Part shown: piece by piece, positions 14,084 to 21,690 of the stretch
Position numbering within the stretch: position 1 is the first letter of the stretch
Layout of the letters: every line of letters begins with the position of its first letter
Source: an uncultured Fibrobacter sp.
Lineage (GTDB): Bacteria; Fibrobacterota; Fibrobacteria; Fibrobacterales; Fibrobacteraceae
Length of the DNA stretch: 21,690 bases
Reading direction: 5' to 3'
Assembly (NCBI GenBank): GCA_937891805.1
Contig: CALATK010000041.1
Span: forward strand, 1-21,690
Translations under genes and position numbers: made by a program
Notes under the pieces: generated by a model
The model's input: the letters and a program-made list of their open reading frames with translations, nothing else
Told to the model about the DNA's origin: nothing
Database searches by the model: none

Positions 14084-14689
14084 ATGCAGACTATTCGGCA
14101 AGACAGTCGGGGGCGTGAAAAGCCCATGCACACTCTTCGGGGTGCCCAAGGAAAGAGGGGCGTCACGCTGATAGAGCTTTTGACGGTTATCGCCATCATG
14201 GGTATTTTGAGCGGTCTCGGGGTGGCCGGGCTCCAGAGCGCGGTGGCCAACGCCCGCATCAAGGACGCCGCCTACAACGTGACAGCCTATATGGAGCGCA
14301 CCGCCAACGAGGCCCGCCGGATGAACGCCACCCTGTGCGTGGTCCGCGAAAGCGCCCAGAAACTCACGACGTACCGTGCGACATGCGCCGACGCCAACGG
14401 GTCCGGGAAGTCCGGACTCGCGAAAGTCGACAGCCTTGTGCTGGAAAGCCCCAACAAGATTCTGCAGGCAAACGAAGTGACGGCGGCAGATATCTTGGGT
14501 GGCGATAATTTGGTTACAAACGGAGCAGAGTTTACTCCAAGGCAGGGCCTTTCAGCCGCTCCCTACCAGGGATTTATCGCGGTACAGTACGGCGGCGACG
14601 GACGCTTCGGGGCCGCGGCCAAGGTCAGGTCCAAGAACGCCTTCGTGCCCATGATGAAGTACGACGACGGCAGCTGGTTCGGGATATAG
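14084..14689 (+). CDS. GspH/FimT-like minor pilin, first gene of the right cassette
   Basis: 201 residues from the ATG at 14084, chosen because GAGGAA lies about 10 nt upstream and because it is the same 99 nt from the promoter element as the left copy; a second in-frame Met at residue 15 is possible. Cleavage is predicted after Gly26 (GKRG), giving mature VTLIELLTVIAIMGILSGLG with Glu5. The region ARIKDAAYNVTAYMERTANEARR is almost identical to the left copy, and 35 bp here (14246-14280) are an exact inverted match to 10710-10744. The remainder is diverged, but ends in the same QYGG..AAAK..KNAFVP pattern. The gene is GC-rich. Confidence 0.85.
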   Translation: MQTIRQDSRGREKPMHTLRGAQGKRGVTLIELLTVIAIMGILSGLGVAGLQSAVANARIKDAAYNVTAYMERTANEARRMNATLCVVRESAQKLTTYRATCADANGSGKSGLAKVDSLVLESPNKILQANEVTAADILGGDNLVTNGAEFTPRQGLSAAPYQGFIAVQYGGDGRFGAAAKVRSKNAFVPMMKYDDGSWFGI

Positions 14690-14699
14690 GGAGGATACG

Positions 14700-15263
14700 A
14701 TGCTCACACAACGCATGCTTACTCCCGCAATCATCAAACCGCATTTCAAGCGCGGCATCGGCATCATGGAGGTGCTGGTCGCCGCACTGGTGCTCGGCAT
14801 CCTGTACGCCGCGGTGTCCAACTTGCAGAAGGGCAACCGTGACGCCCTGCTCCGCATCCGCGGTCGCGACGGGGCAACCGAGGTGGCCCAGAACATTATC
14901 GACAGCCTGGGGGCGCTGGGGCTCGCGAGTTTCACCGACGACAACCTGATTCCCTGCGGGGGCGGCGCGGCGAACTGCTTTACGCTGGCAAAGACCGATG
15001 ACGAGGGCAACAAGGTGGCCGAGGTTATCACGACGACCCGCCAGTGGCAGGGCCAGCCCGGGCTCGTGCAGAACACCATGTCGGTGACCTACACCGTGGA
15101 CGTGAAGCTCTCCGGCGACGACGAGTACAAGGCCAAGGCGGGCAGCCTGCTGCTTGGCACGGACAGCGTCGCCCACGTGTTCGCCAAGCGCCTGGACGTG
15201 ACCGTCAGCTGGCCCTTCAAGAACTCCACCCAGTCCATTTCCGTCTCGGGGGTAATCAGATGA
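14700..15263 (+). CDS. GspI/PilV-like pseudopilin (right cassette)
   Basis: 187 residues. The leader is 19 residues ending FKRG, then mature IGIMEVLVAALVLG with Glu5, followed by QKGNRDALLRIRGRDGATEVAQN as in the left copy. A GGGAGGAT site between the FimT-like stop and the ATG sets the start; the stop overlaps the next start as ATGA. Several identical nucleotide blocks of about 32-35 bp are shared with the left copy, whereas the leader is unrelated and the central ectodomain differs and is about 24 residues shorter. GC content in the conserved part is high (42 of 60 bases in 14821-14880). Confidence 0.85.
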   Translation: MLTQRMLTPAIIKPHFKRGIGIMEVLVAALVLGILYAAVSNLQKGNRDALLRIRGRDGATEVAQNIIDSLGALGLASFTDDNLIPCGGGAANCFTLAKTDDEGNKVAEVITTTRQWQGQPGLVQNTMSVTYTVDVKLSGDDEYKAKAGSLLLGTDSVAHVFAKRLDVTVSWPFKNSTQSISVSGVIR

Positions 15264-16807
15264 AAAAAGGCTTTACCAACACCCCCGTCATCCTGACCCT
15301 GAAAGGGGAAGGATCCAGAAACTGTTTCACCCCTTATGTCATTGCGAGCAACACCAACTCCGAGCGAAGCGTGGGAGCCAAGGTGGCGCGGCAATCACAA
15401 TCTGGATTTACCTTGATGGAACTCCTGGTCTACATGATGATTGTTGGCATCATCGTGCTCGTGGCGGGCCAGGCTTTTACCGACTCCACCAAGTTCCGCG
15501 TACGCACCCAGAACATGCTCCGCGCCACGCAAGAAGCCGAGAACGTGGCCACGCTTTTCAAGTCAGATGTGAGCCAGATGGGGGCGAAGAGTTCGAAAGA
15601 GGCGGGAAATGCGGACGGGGGAAAAGAATATGGGGATAAATTCAGTGAAATAAATCCCGATGTTTATATAGACCCAGCTAATGCATCAGAAGATTTAATA
15701 GATTCGTCATCCTTCCTCATTTCTGCAAGTAGTGGACAAAGCGATTTGACTTTTAAGCGAGTCCGGTACAATAATACAAGTGGTCTTTATGAAGCTACTG
15801 AAAAAATCCGCTGGTTTGTAGAAAACAATATATTAAAACGTTCCTGCCAAACGGTAAGCCCGTCTGGGGAAACTAGTGAATGTCCGAATGATGAAAATTC
15901 TGCATACGAAAAGGCCGTCGAAATTGCCACCGACGTAGATACTTTCAAGGTGATAGCACCTGAGCCCGTGACTCAGGCCGAAGAGCAAATTTTCCCTAAG
16001 TCCACAGATGATTTTAGGTTGATTCCCACTGAAGGGGAGAATATTTGCGGCAACTTCAAAACAGCCAATTCTAGCGATACAGAAAATGGATATGGAGAGG
16101 AAATTAAATTATCCTCGTTCTGCACTAATTACGATGCAGCCCAAAATAAAATCAAGGACGATGCAAAAGATAAAAATCAAGTTGTTGCCGTAAACAAAGA
16201 AGACCCTACATCTCCTGGTTGGAAATGGAAAGACTATTGCCAAGACGAGACATGGGGACTCATACGCCTTGAGGAAAACAATACATACGAAATTTCTTTT
16301 GAAGTTCCCTTTATATCGTTGTCTACGGACTTTGATGCGCAGCCCTTTGTGCCTGGAGAAGACCACATGTCGGTGGGCTTTATCGGGAAAAATTCAGGAA
16401 AGCCCCCTACCATAAAAGTAGATGGCAAAACCATCCCATTGATTGAAGATTTCATGTTCTTTCCGCCCTATAACTCGGAGGGTAACGGGAAACGCTATAT
16501 GAGATTTACAGTACCTGCCGATATTGATACCGTGTGTCTGGCCTTCACCTTTGCAAGTTTTTCACCAAAGGCATCAGAAGCCAAGTTGAAAATTAAAAAT
16601 CTGAAGATAAAGAAAATTCCAGGACTGAATTATAGGTTCGATAGGGAAAATCCTTATGACCCGGAAGCCCACAAGAACGACAAGAAAAACATCAAGGCGT
16701 TGCAGCTCATTCTGGATATTGCAAGAGGCAAGAAAAACGGAGGAAATGGCGAGACTGGTCACGTTGAAGTTGTTGTTCCCACCCCAAGCAATGGTCCAAG
16801 AGATTAG
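15260..16807 (+). CDS. GspJ/PilW-like pseudopilin with embedded jelly-roll domain (right cassette)
   Basis: 515 residues, started at the ATG that overlaps the PilV-like stop by 4 bp. The mature protein begins FTLMELLVYMM after Gly49. The leader is 27 residues longer than in the left copy because of an in-frame 81-bp insertion. Conserved helical N-terminal part, then a diverged AT-rich middle, then a probable carbohydrate-binding-type jelly roll (about 300-457: LEENNTYEISF, DHMSVGF, MRFTV, CLAFTFASFSP, LKIKNLKIKKI) and a conserved C-terminal VVPTPSNGPRD. The domain layout equals the left copy. The jelly-roll call rests on strand pattern, not a search. Confidence 0.85.
   Translation: MKKGFTNTPVILTLKGEGSRNCFTPYVIASNTNSERSVGAKVARQSQSGFTLMELLVYMMIVGIIVLVAGQAFTDSTKFRVRTQNMLRATQEAENVATLFKSDVSQMGAKSSKEAGNADGGKEYGDKFSEINPDVYIDPANASEDLIDSSSFLISASSGQSDLTFKRVRYNNTSGLYEATEKIRWFVENNILKRSCQTVSPSGETSECPNDENSAYEKAVEIATDVDTFKVIAPEPVTQAEEQIFPKSTDDFRLIPTEGENICGNFKTANSSDTENGYGEEIKLSSFCTNYDAAQNKIKDDAKDKNQVVAVNKEDPTSPGWKWKDYCQDETWGLIRLEENNTYEISFEVPFISLSTDFDAQPFVPGEDHMSVGFIGKNSGKPPTIKVDGKTIPLIEDFMFFPPYNSEGNGKRYMRFTVPADIDTVCLAFTFASFSPKASEAKLKIKNLKIKKIPGLNYRFDRENPYDPEAHKNDKKNIKALQLILDIARGKKNGGNGETGHVEVVVPTPSNGPRD
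15287..15319 (+). repeat. GTCATCCTGA...AAGGATC palindromic repeat in the PilW-like leader (right)
   Basis: Identical to the element in the left leader (9582-9614) in inverted orientation. With flanking codons, about 62 bp of leader are the same in the two copies apart from one base, more similar than the mature coding sequence that follows. Confidence 0.6.
15338..15396 (+). repeat. GTCATTGCGAGC...GCAATC dispersed repeat inserted in frame
   Basis: GTCATTGCGAGC, internal GAGCGAAGCG and a closing GCGGCAATC are the hallmarks of a widespread dispersed repeat. It forms most of the 81-bp segment present only in the right PilW-like leader and is translated without a stop. Confidence 0.65.
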
Positions 16808-16817
16808 GAGGAAAACT

Positions 16818-19800
16818 ATGCGTTTAGAAGGAAGAAAACTCCATCATGTCATTGCGACCCTGAACTTGTTTCAGGGGAAGCAATCTCTTTCCAGACGCTC
16901 AAAGTACGGTGTCTCCCTCATTACCGTTCTCCTGTTCATGCTGGTGGCCACTATTGCTGCGACGGCCACATACAAGTGGATAACCAGCGAAGGGCATTCC
17001 AGTGCAAGCCGAATGTTGGAGCGGGAGGCTTACCAAAGTGCTATGGCTGGGATAGAAAATACCCGTGCCTGGATGACCTTCCATGCCAATGAAACAGGGG
17101 CCCTTATCCGGCAGTATATCTATGATCTAAACACGGACAAGGCGAAAACCACAAAAGTTCCCATTAACTTGGACAAGCAGATAAGGAGTTTTAACCAAAA
17201 CAACGGCAACAACCAGGATCACCATGTATGGCTGATGGGAGTGAATACAGAAAATTCTCCATACAAAATAAAAATCCTTTCTGAGGGATCTTCCCGAAAC
17301 GGGGCTGCTAGGCACACCGAAGTAGCCATTTTCAATGTTACGGGACTTTATCAGGTGGATAAGCCAAAGGTGAATGTGGAATTGCCCCCTATAGATTTTG
17401 ATTATGCCTATTACGGAAGCTCTATTTCTGGAACAGGAACCACCTATGAATCTGCTATTATCAATGGTGATTGGGGCGCTAATCCTCCCAGTACAGAAAA
17501 AAATTGGATAGTTACAGGAAATGCCACTCTATCGGGTTCTGGAGTCCATGTTGGAGGAACAACCTGTATTGGTGGAAATGCTTCTATAGAGAACAATGGT
17601 TTTGACGGAAAGGATATGTATGTTGTTGGTGATTTCACCGGAAATGTGGATCTTTCAGGGAATGCTTATTTTGGTGGAAACTTTACTCAAAATTCTGCAG
17701 GAGTGTTTGATGTTGAGGGCAATGTAACTCTTGATGGGACTCTTAAGACTTATCAGGGAGGAAAATCTATAACAATTAAAGGGAATTTTTGCACGGGAGA
17801 AAACGGAATTGTTCTTTCAAATGGAACAAATTACGATTTTACTGTTAATGGCAATGTTTGGATGCCTGGTGCACAGAACGTGGCTTATGGGAGTGTAACC
17901 ACCACAAAAAGTGGGTGCACCTGTGGAGTCTACTCGTGTATATGCAAGGACTATGATCATTGGTATGGAGGTCAAACCTATAGTTGTTCAAAGGGAGATA
18001 AAGAAGGAAAATGGTGGATAGAATCAGAAACCTGTACTCAAACGGGAACGGTATCTTGTAATGAAGATGATGTAAATTTGATTGGTTGTTCCGTAACAAC
18101 AAATACATTGAATCTTTCTGACAACTACGAATCATACAACAAAATAATTCTAGGTTCAAGCTCCAATTCAGATGTGTACATCAAGTCGGGTTATGCCTGG
18201 AGTAGTTACAATGCAATGCGAAATTCAAAGACCTTTTATGAAAACAAAAATCACCCCAGAAAATGCGGAGCGGAATACTCCTATGCGTCCTATGGCGTGG
18301 TGGATCCAAATGTCCACGCATGCGATAATGGCGGTTCTGAATTTTGGAATAACGAAACTTACCAGCCCTATATCTCAAAAGCATCAAAGGATAACCTGTA
18401 CTATATCTACTACATGCCAGAGGGAGTTACTGACGTGGCGTTTGACAGATACTACGACGATTACTGGAAATGGTGTCCAGAAACCCAATATGGCAAAGAT
18501 TACGGAGTGGATAACAGAGCCGGTGATAATAACGTCCACTGCTGGACAACTGAAACTGGCACTTGGATGAATGCATACTTCATCAATTTTTCCACAAAAA
18601 ATGATGCTTCCACATTCACCTCTTCTTACCATACACAAGACGAAAATCACCCTGTAAATGTATCGGGAAATGGATATTATCGTTACCTTAATCACGATGG
18701 GTCGAAAATCACAGGATCCCCATACTGTAAATTAGTTTCAGGAAAAAAATGGCGCCCCGAATGCGGTGTAACGCCCTGGTTCAAAAGCAACGGTCATTTG
18801 TATAACAAGGAAAGTTGGCCTGCTGAAAAACCTTTTGAATGTGCCGAAACCGTAAAAGACAATTGTAATGAAATATGGCAATATACACCCGGAAAAGGTT
18901 GCGATGGCTCTAATTACACTGTCCCCGATCCTCTTGTGACTGCAAGAAGTGCTTTCGAGGAATATGCAAGTAAGGGATGTAGCAAAAATATAACGAGTTG
19001 GAGCAATGATCTTGTTTCCCAGTTAAACAGTTGCTATGCAGAAAATATAGAGGATGAAGGCAAAGCGAAAGAAAATCTTTATTGTGGTGGAGAAGAAGAA
19101 TATTGCAAGAATAAACATAAAAGATTCCTAGTGGTATATTTGACTAATTCAAGTGGTTCTAATGGGGTCAGTGGAACACTTGAAGGGAATTTTATCATTA
19201 TCGTCAAGCCCCAGATAAATGCCCAAAATGCAATGATTACGGCAAGTGATGGTTCCAATGTCTTGTTATACCTAGAGGGGGGAGCTTCTTATCTGCAAGG
19301 AACATCAAATCATCTATTCATTTACTCAGAAGGCCCCGTTACACAGACAAGCAAGATTCAACTAAACGGAACTCTCTATTCCCCTGCCGAAAAATGCAAT
19401 AAAATCCGTTTTGAAAATGCCAAATTGGAAGCCGATAAAGATTTAATTCAATTTTTGGGACATTCTGGTGTAATTTGTAGTAACGATGGTTCATCCTGTG
19501 GTTCTAGCGGTGGTTCTGGTTCTGGCGGTGGTTCTGGTTCTGGTATAACGACATACACAACAGGCGAAAAAGACCCATACTACATCTCTATGGCCCCCCA
19601 ACTGGGCGTGACCTTGGAATCTCAATACTCATCCATGGAAGATGTGCCTATGGTGGGTAACGACAATTCAAAGGAATTAGGAAAGTCCTTCATCGTACTC
19701 CCCCGCATTATCTACATGACCAAAGACCCCGATGGAAAACTCAGCGATTATTACAACGTGATTCCCTTGAACGGCGCCAACATCACCAAGGCCACCGCCA

Positions 19801-21690
19801 ATGTAAGCTGCACTTCGGGAATCCCTACGGGGGATGCCTTGTTAGGAGACCTGGAAGAAGGACTATACACCTGTAACGCTTCCCCCAGCGGATACAATGC
19901 CGTTCCCTTCTATGTCTGGGTTAAAGGCACTCAGGCAGATGCACCCAAAGTGAGCTTTGTTGAAAAATCAGAAAGCTTTACCGCAGGTACTCCTTATGAT
20001 GTTCAAATAAACCTTCCGCCTCATACCAAAGAGCTGAATATCAAAATTTCCGTTTCCTCCATTCCTACGGGTTGGAATCTGACAACTCATGGAACCGTAA
20101 ACCAAAGTGGATCCGAATACACCTTTACCTTTAATGCCGATGTTTCTGGTTATACCACTCCTACTGTGTTCACCTTGACTCCCGCTGCCGATGCATTGAA
20201 CGGCTCTGTGACTTTCAAGATTGAAGCAGGGGAAGGATACACACCGGTATATCTGAACCCCCTGACCCTTCAGATTTCTTCGACGGCTACATTGGAAAAC
20301 CCGGCCTATGATAATTCAAGTTTGGTTACACTTGCCGAAATTAACACCTGGTGCAATTCTCATTCAGGTTGCCCAGAACAAAGCATGCGAGCAAGCTGGC
20401 CAGACTGTCCCAACAAAGATGAAAAGGAATGGGTGACGCCCAACTGGTCTCCTGGGTGGACCTCAGGAACCAAAAACAAAAGCTGGATGGTTGTCACCAG
20501 CAGCACGGGAACCCTTTCCCTACAAGAAAAGGAAGGCTCGGGCTGTATCGTCATTATTCCCACCGAGAACAATTCCATCTCCGCGCCCATTAACGCTGAC
20601 CATACCCCGGCATACACCCTGCGTGCCGTGGCAAAGGCAAAATCCCACAAGATTACAGTCCAGTTCAAGGGCGATGTGGGCGATCACGGAGAAAATCCGT
20701 CCGTTTCCGTCAATGTTGCAGGAAATACCTCAACCTGTTCCAACAACGCCGAAGACAGGAAATGCGAGATACCTGTATTTGCAGGCCAAACCATCGCAAT
20801 CTCCATTGACAAGGACGATAGCGACAACAAGAATTTCAGCTACTGGAAATGCGATAACAACAGCGGCAGCTCCTGCCCCACCACGGAACCTGTCACCAGC
20901 AAGGATTTCGATTCCTTTACCGTATCCGATGACAACGCCATTGTGGAAGTGCATTTCGGGGAATCGGACAAGCACTGCTTCTTTGACGAATTCAGGCGGA
21001 CAAGAAACGATAACTCCCAGCATTCCTGCGATTTTGGCGGCGAAAGTGAAACGGAATACTGCATCGGCACAGGGGAAAACGCCAAATGGAAGCTGGTTTC
21101 AGGAAACCTAAACAGCATAGAAAAATCAGCCTATCAGGGCTATATTGTGGCATCCTCTTCGGCTCCAAAGGAAGGGGTGAAGATTATGAACACCGTGGAT
21201 GCGGGAATCCTTGGGACATTGAAGGTCCTGTTCAATCCGCCACACGCCACTTCCAGCTATGGAAACGGGACACCCCGAATCAAGAATTCTGGACTCATGC
21301 TCCGTGCCAACAGCGGGGGAACCTCCTTCTTGATGTTAAACATATACGAAAACGCTTCTGGAAACCTGGCGGCAAGATTGTGCCTTGACGGTGGCGAAAG
21401 CTGCCTTAACGAGGTTGAACTTACAAACGGGAATGGCGCAAGGAAGGACGTGAACACCTCCAGCATGGTGATGCTCTCGGCAATTTTTGAAGACGAAAAC
21501 ACCTTGAAATTAAAGGCATTTACCGACAACTATTACAACAGTAGTTCCATCACTGAATCAAATTACTACAAGGCTACTTTTGATTTATCCAAGCTTTCCA
21601 ACAATCACGCCAACGCAAATTTCCAGTACGTGGGATTCAGTCTTGCGGACAAGGATTTCAAAATTTACGGCATCGGCTGGGAAAGTGAAA
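16818..21690 (+). CDS. Giant GspK/PilX-like minor pilin with multidomain adhesin ectodomain (right cassette, 3' end outside window)
   Basis: Open from the ATG at 16818 (AGGAGG 6 nt upstream) to the window edge, about 1624 codons without a stop. The leader is 31 residues ending KYG, then mature VSLITVLLFMLVATIAATATYKW, again with Thr at position 5. Layout matches the left giant: beta-solenoid-like GN/GGN strands (about 210-365), a Cys/Tyr/Trp-rich insert, returning strands ending near residue 890, a Gly/Ser linker (19500-19544), the YYISMAPQLGV block, an InlB-repeat-like domain ending in VHFGESDKHCFF (about 1275-1390) and a probable ConA-like domain running to IYGIGWESE at the edge. Sequence outside conserved blocks is strongly diverged. 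The Ig-like C-terminal part of the left copy cannot be checked here. Confidence 0.85.
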   Translation, partial: MRLEGRKLHHVIATLNLFQGKQSLSRRSKYGVSLITVLLFMLVATIAATATYKWITSEGHSSASRMLEREAYQSAMAGIENTRAWMTFHANETGALIRQYIYDLNTDKAKTTKVPINLDKQIRSFNQNNGNNQDHHVWLMGVNTENSPYKIKILSEGSSRNGAARHTEVAIFNVTGLYQVDKPKVNVELPPIDFDYAYYGSSISGTGTTYESAIINGDWGANPPSTEKNWIVTGNATLSGSGVHVGGTTCIGGNASIENNGFDGKDMYVVGDFTGNVDLSGNAYFGGNFTQNSAGVFDVEGNVTLDGTLKTYQGGKSITIKGNFCTGENGIVLSNGTNYDFTVNGNVWMPGAQNVAYGSVTTTKSGCTCGVYSCICKDYDHWYGGQTYSCSKGDKEGKWWIESETCTQTGTVSCNEDDVNLIGCSVTTNTLNLSDNYESYNKIILGSSSNSDVYIKSGYAWSSYNAMRNSKTFYENKNHPRKCGAEYSYASYGVVDPNVHACDNGGSEFWNNETYQPYISKASKDNLYYIYYMPEGVTDVAFDRYYDDYWKWCPETQYGKDYGVDNRAGDNNVHCWTTETGTWMNAYFINFSTKNDASTFTSSYHTQDENHPVNVSGNGYYRYLNHDGSKITGSPYCKLVSGKKWRPECGVTPWFKSNGHLYNKESWPAEKPFECAETVKDNCNEIWQYTPGKGCDGSNYTVPDPLVTARSAFEEYASKGCSKNITSWSNDLVSQLNSCYAENIEDEGKAKENLYCGGEEEYCKNKHKRFLVVYLTNSSGSNGVSGTLEGNFIIIVKPQINAQNAMITASDGSNVLLYLEGGASYLQGTSNHLFIYSEGPVTQTSKIQLNGTLYSPAEKCNKIRFENAKLEADKDLIQFLGHSGVICSNDGSSCGSSGGSGSGGGSGSGITTYTTGEKDPYYISMAPQLGVTLESQYSSMEDVPMVGNDNSKELGKSFIVLPRIIYMTKDPDGKLSDYYNVIPLNGANITKATANVSCTSGIPTGDALLGDLEEGLYTCNASPSGYNAVPFYVWVKGTQADAPKVSFVEKSESFTAGTPYDVQINLPPHTKELNIKISVSSIPTGWNLTTHGTVNQSGSEYTFTFNADVSGYTTPTVFTLTPAADALNGSVTFKIEAGEGYTPVYLNPLTLQISSTATLENPAYDNSSLVTLAEINTWCNSHSGCPEQSMRASWPDCPNKDEKEWVTPNWSPGWTSGTKNKSWMVVTSSTGTLSLQEKEGSGCIVIIPTENNSISAPINADHTPAYTLRAVAKAKSHKITVQFKGDVGDHGENPSVSVNVAGNTSTCSNNAEDRKCEIPVFAGQTIAISIDKDDSDNKNFSYWKCDNNSGSSCPTTEPVTSKDFDSFTVSDDNAIVEVHFGESDKHCFFDEFRRTRNDNSQHSCDFGGESETEYCIGTGENAKWKLVSGNLNSIEKSAYQGYIVASSSAPKEGVKIMNTVDAGILGTLKVLFNPPHATSSYGNGTPRIKNSGLMLRANSGGTSFLMLNIYENASGNLAARLCLDGGESCLNEVELTNGNGARKDVNTSSMVMLSAIFEDENTLKLKAFTDNYYNSSSITESNYYKATFDLSKLSNNHANANFQYVGFSLADKDFKIYGIGWESE
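16848..16887 (+). repeat. GTCATTGCGA...GAAGCAATCT dispersed repeat in the leader of the right giant gene
   Basis: GTCATTGCGA is followed by the hairpin CCCTGAACTTG/TTTCAGGGG and GAAGCAATCT. The translated leader segment VIATLNLFQGKQS is therefore repeat-derived. The left giant has a different repeat at the same place. Confidence 0.65.
19500..19544 (+). repeat. Gly/Ser-coding linker repeat
   Basis: Fifteen codons, nearly all GGT or TCT, encode a GSSGGSGSGGG-type flexible linker between the solenoid-containing N-terminal part and the rest of the giant ectodomain. The left copy has an Asp-rich linker at the same place (5451-5476). Confidence 0.8.

Noticed and set aside
14552..15176. Two minus-strand open frames opposite the right FimT- and PilV-like genes
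   Set aside because: They are shadows of GC-rich pilin genes that have conserved N-termini, leaders and ribosome sites.
15044..15259. Upstream extension of the right PilW-like frame from an earlier ATG
   Set aside because: The extra residues are out-of-frame PilV-like sequence; the ATG at 15260 matches the left copy and gives the ATGA overlap.

Overview
The window holds two divergently transcribed copies of one four-gene minor-pilin cassette, separated by a roughly 3 kb centre with a tyrosine recombinase and an Rpn-family nuclease gene. Several traits point to a Fibrobacter-like, fibre-degrading gut bacterium: very large Cys/Tyr-rich surface proteins on pilin-type anchors, Rpn proteins with KGME repeats, and short palindromic repeats of the GTCATCC/GTCATTGCGA type. 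The genus is an inference. No 16S, tRNA or housekeeping gene is present to test it.

Left arm (10858 down to 156, minus strand): GspH/FimT-like, GspI/PilV-like, GspJ/PilW-like, then a giant GspK/PilX-like protein of 2632 residues. What appears to be the end of an IS3-family element lies just beyond it (about 1-55). Right arm (14084 to beyond 21690, plus strand): the same four genes in the same order, with the giant gene cut by the window edge after about 1624 codons. Within each arm the genes are tightly packed (4-bp ATGA overlaps or about 10-bp gaps, good Shine-Dalgarno sites), so each arm looks like one operon.

Centre (10859-14083): a complete tyrosine recombinase (minus), about 790 bp of gene-free DNA full of palindromes, and an Rpn-family PD-(D/E)XK protein (plus). 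Both operons carry the same promoter-like AAGCTATTTTA element, exactly 99 nt from the proposed first start codon.

Working model (inference): H, I, J and K type pseudopilins form the tip-initiating complex of type II secretion and type IV pilus fibres. Each cassette would therefore encode a complete interchangeable tip complex, with the giant K-type subunit acting as a displayed adhesin and the J-type subunit carrying an extra jelly-roll domain. No motor, prepilin peptidase, secretin, major pilin or PilY1 is encoded here, so the tips would have to use machinery encoded elsewhere. Across the two copies the membrane-anchoring N-termini of the mature pilins are nearly constant. The ectodomains vary, and so do the cleaved leader peptides. 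Several leaders are built from genomic repeat sequences inserted in frame.
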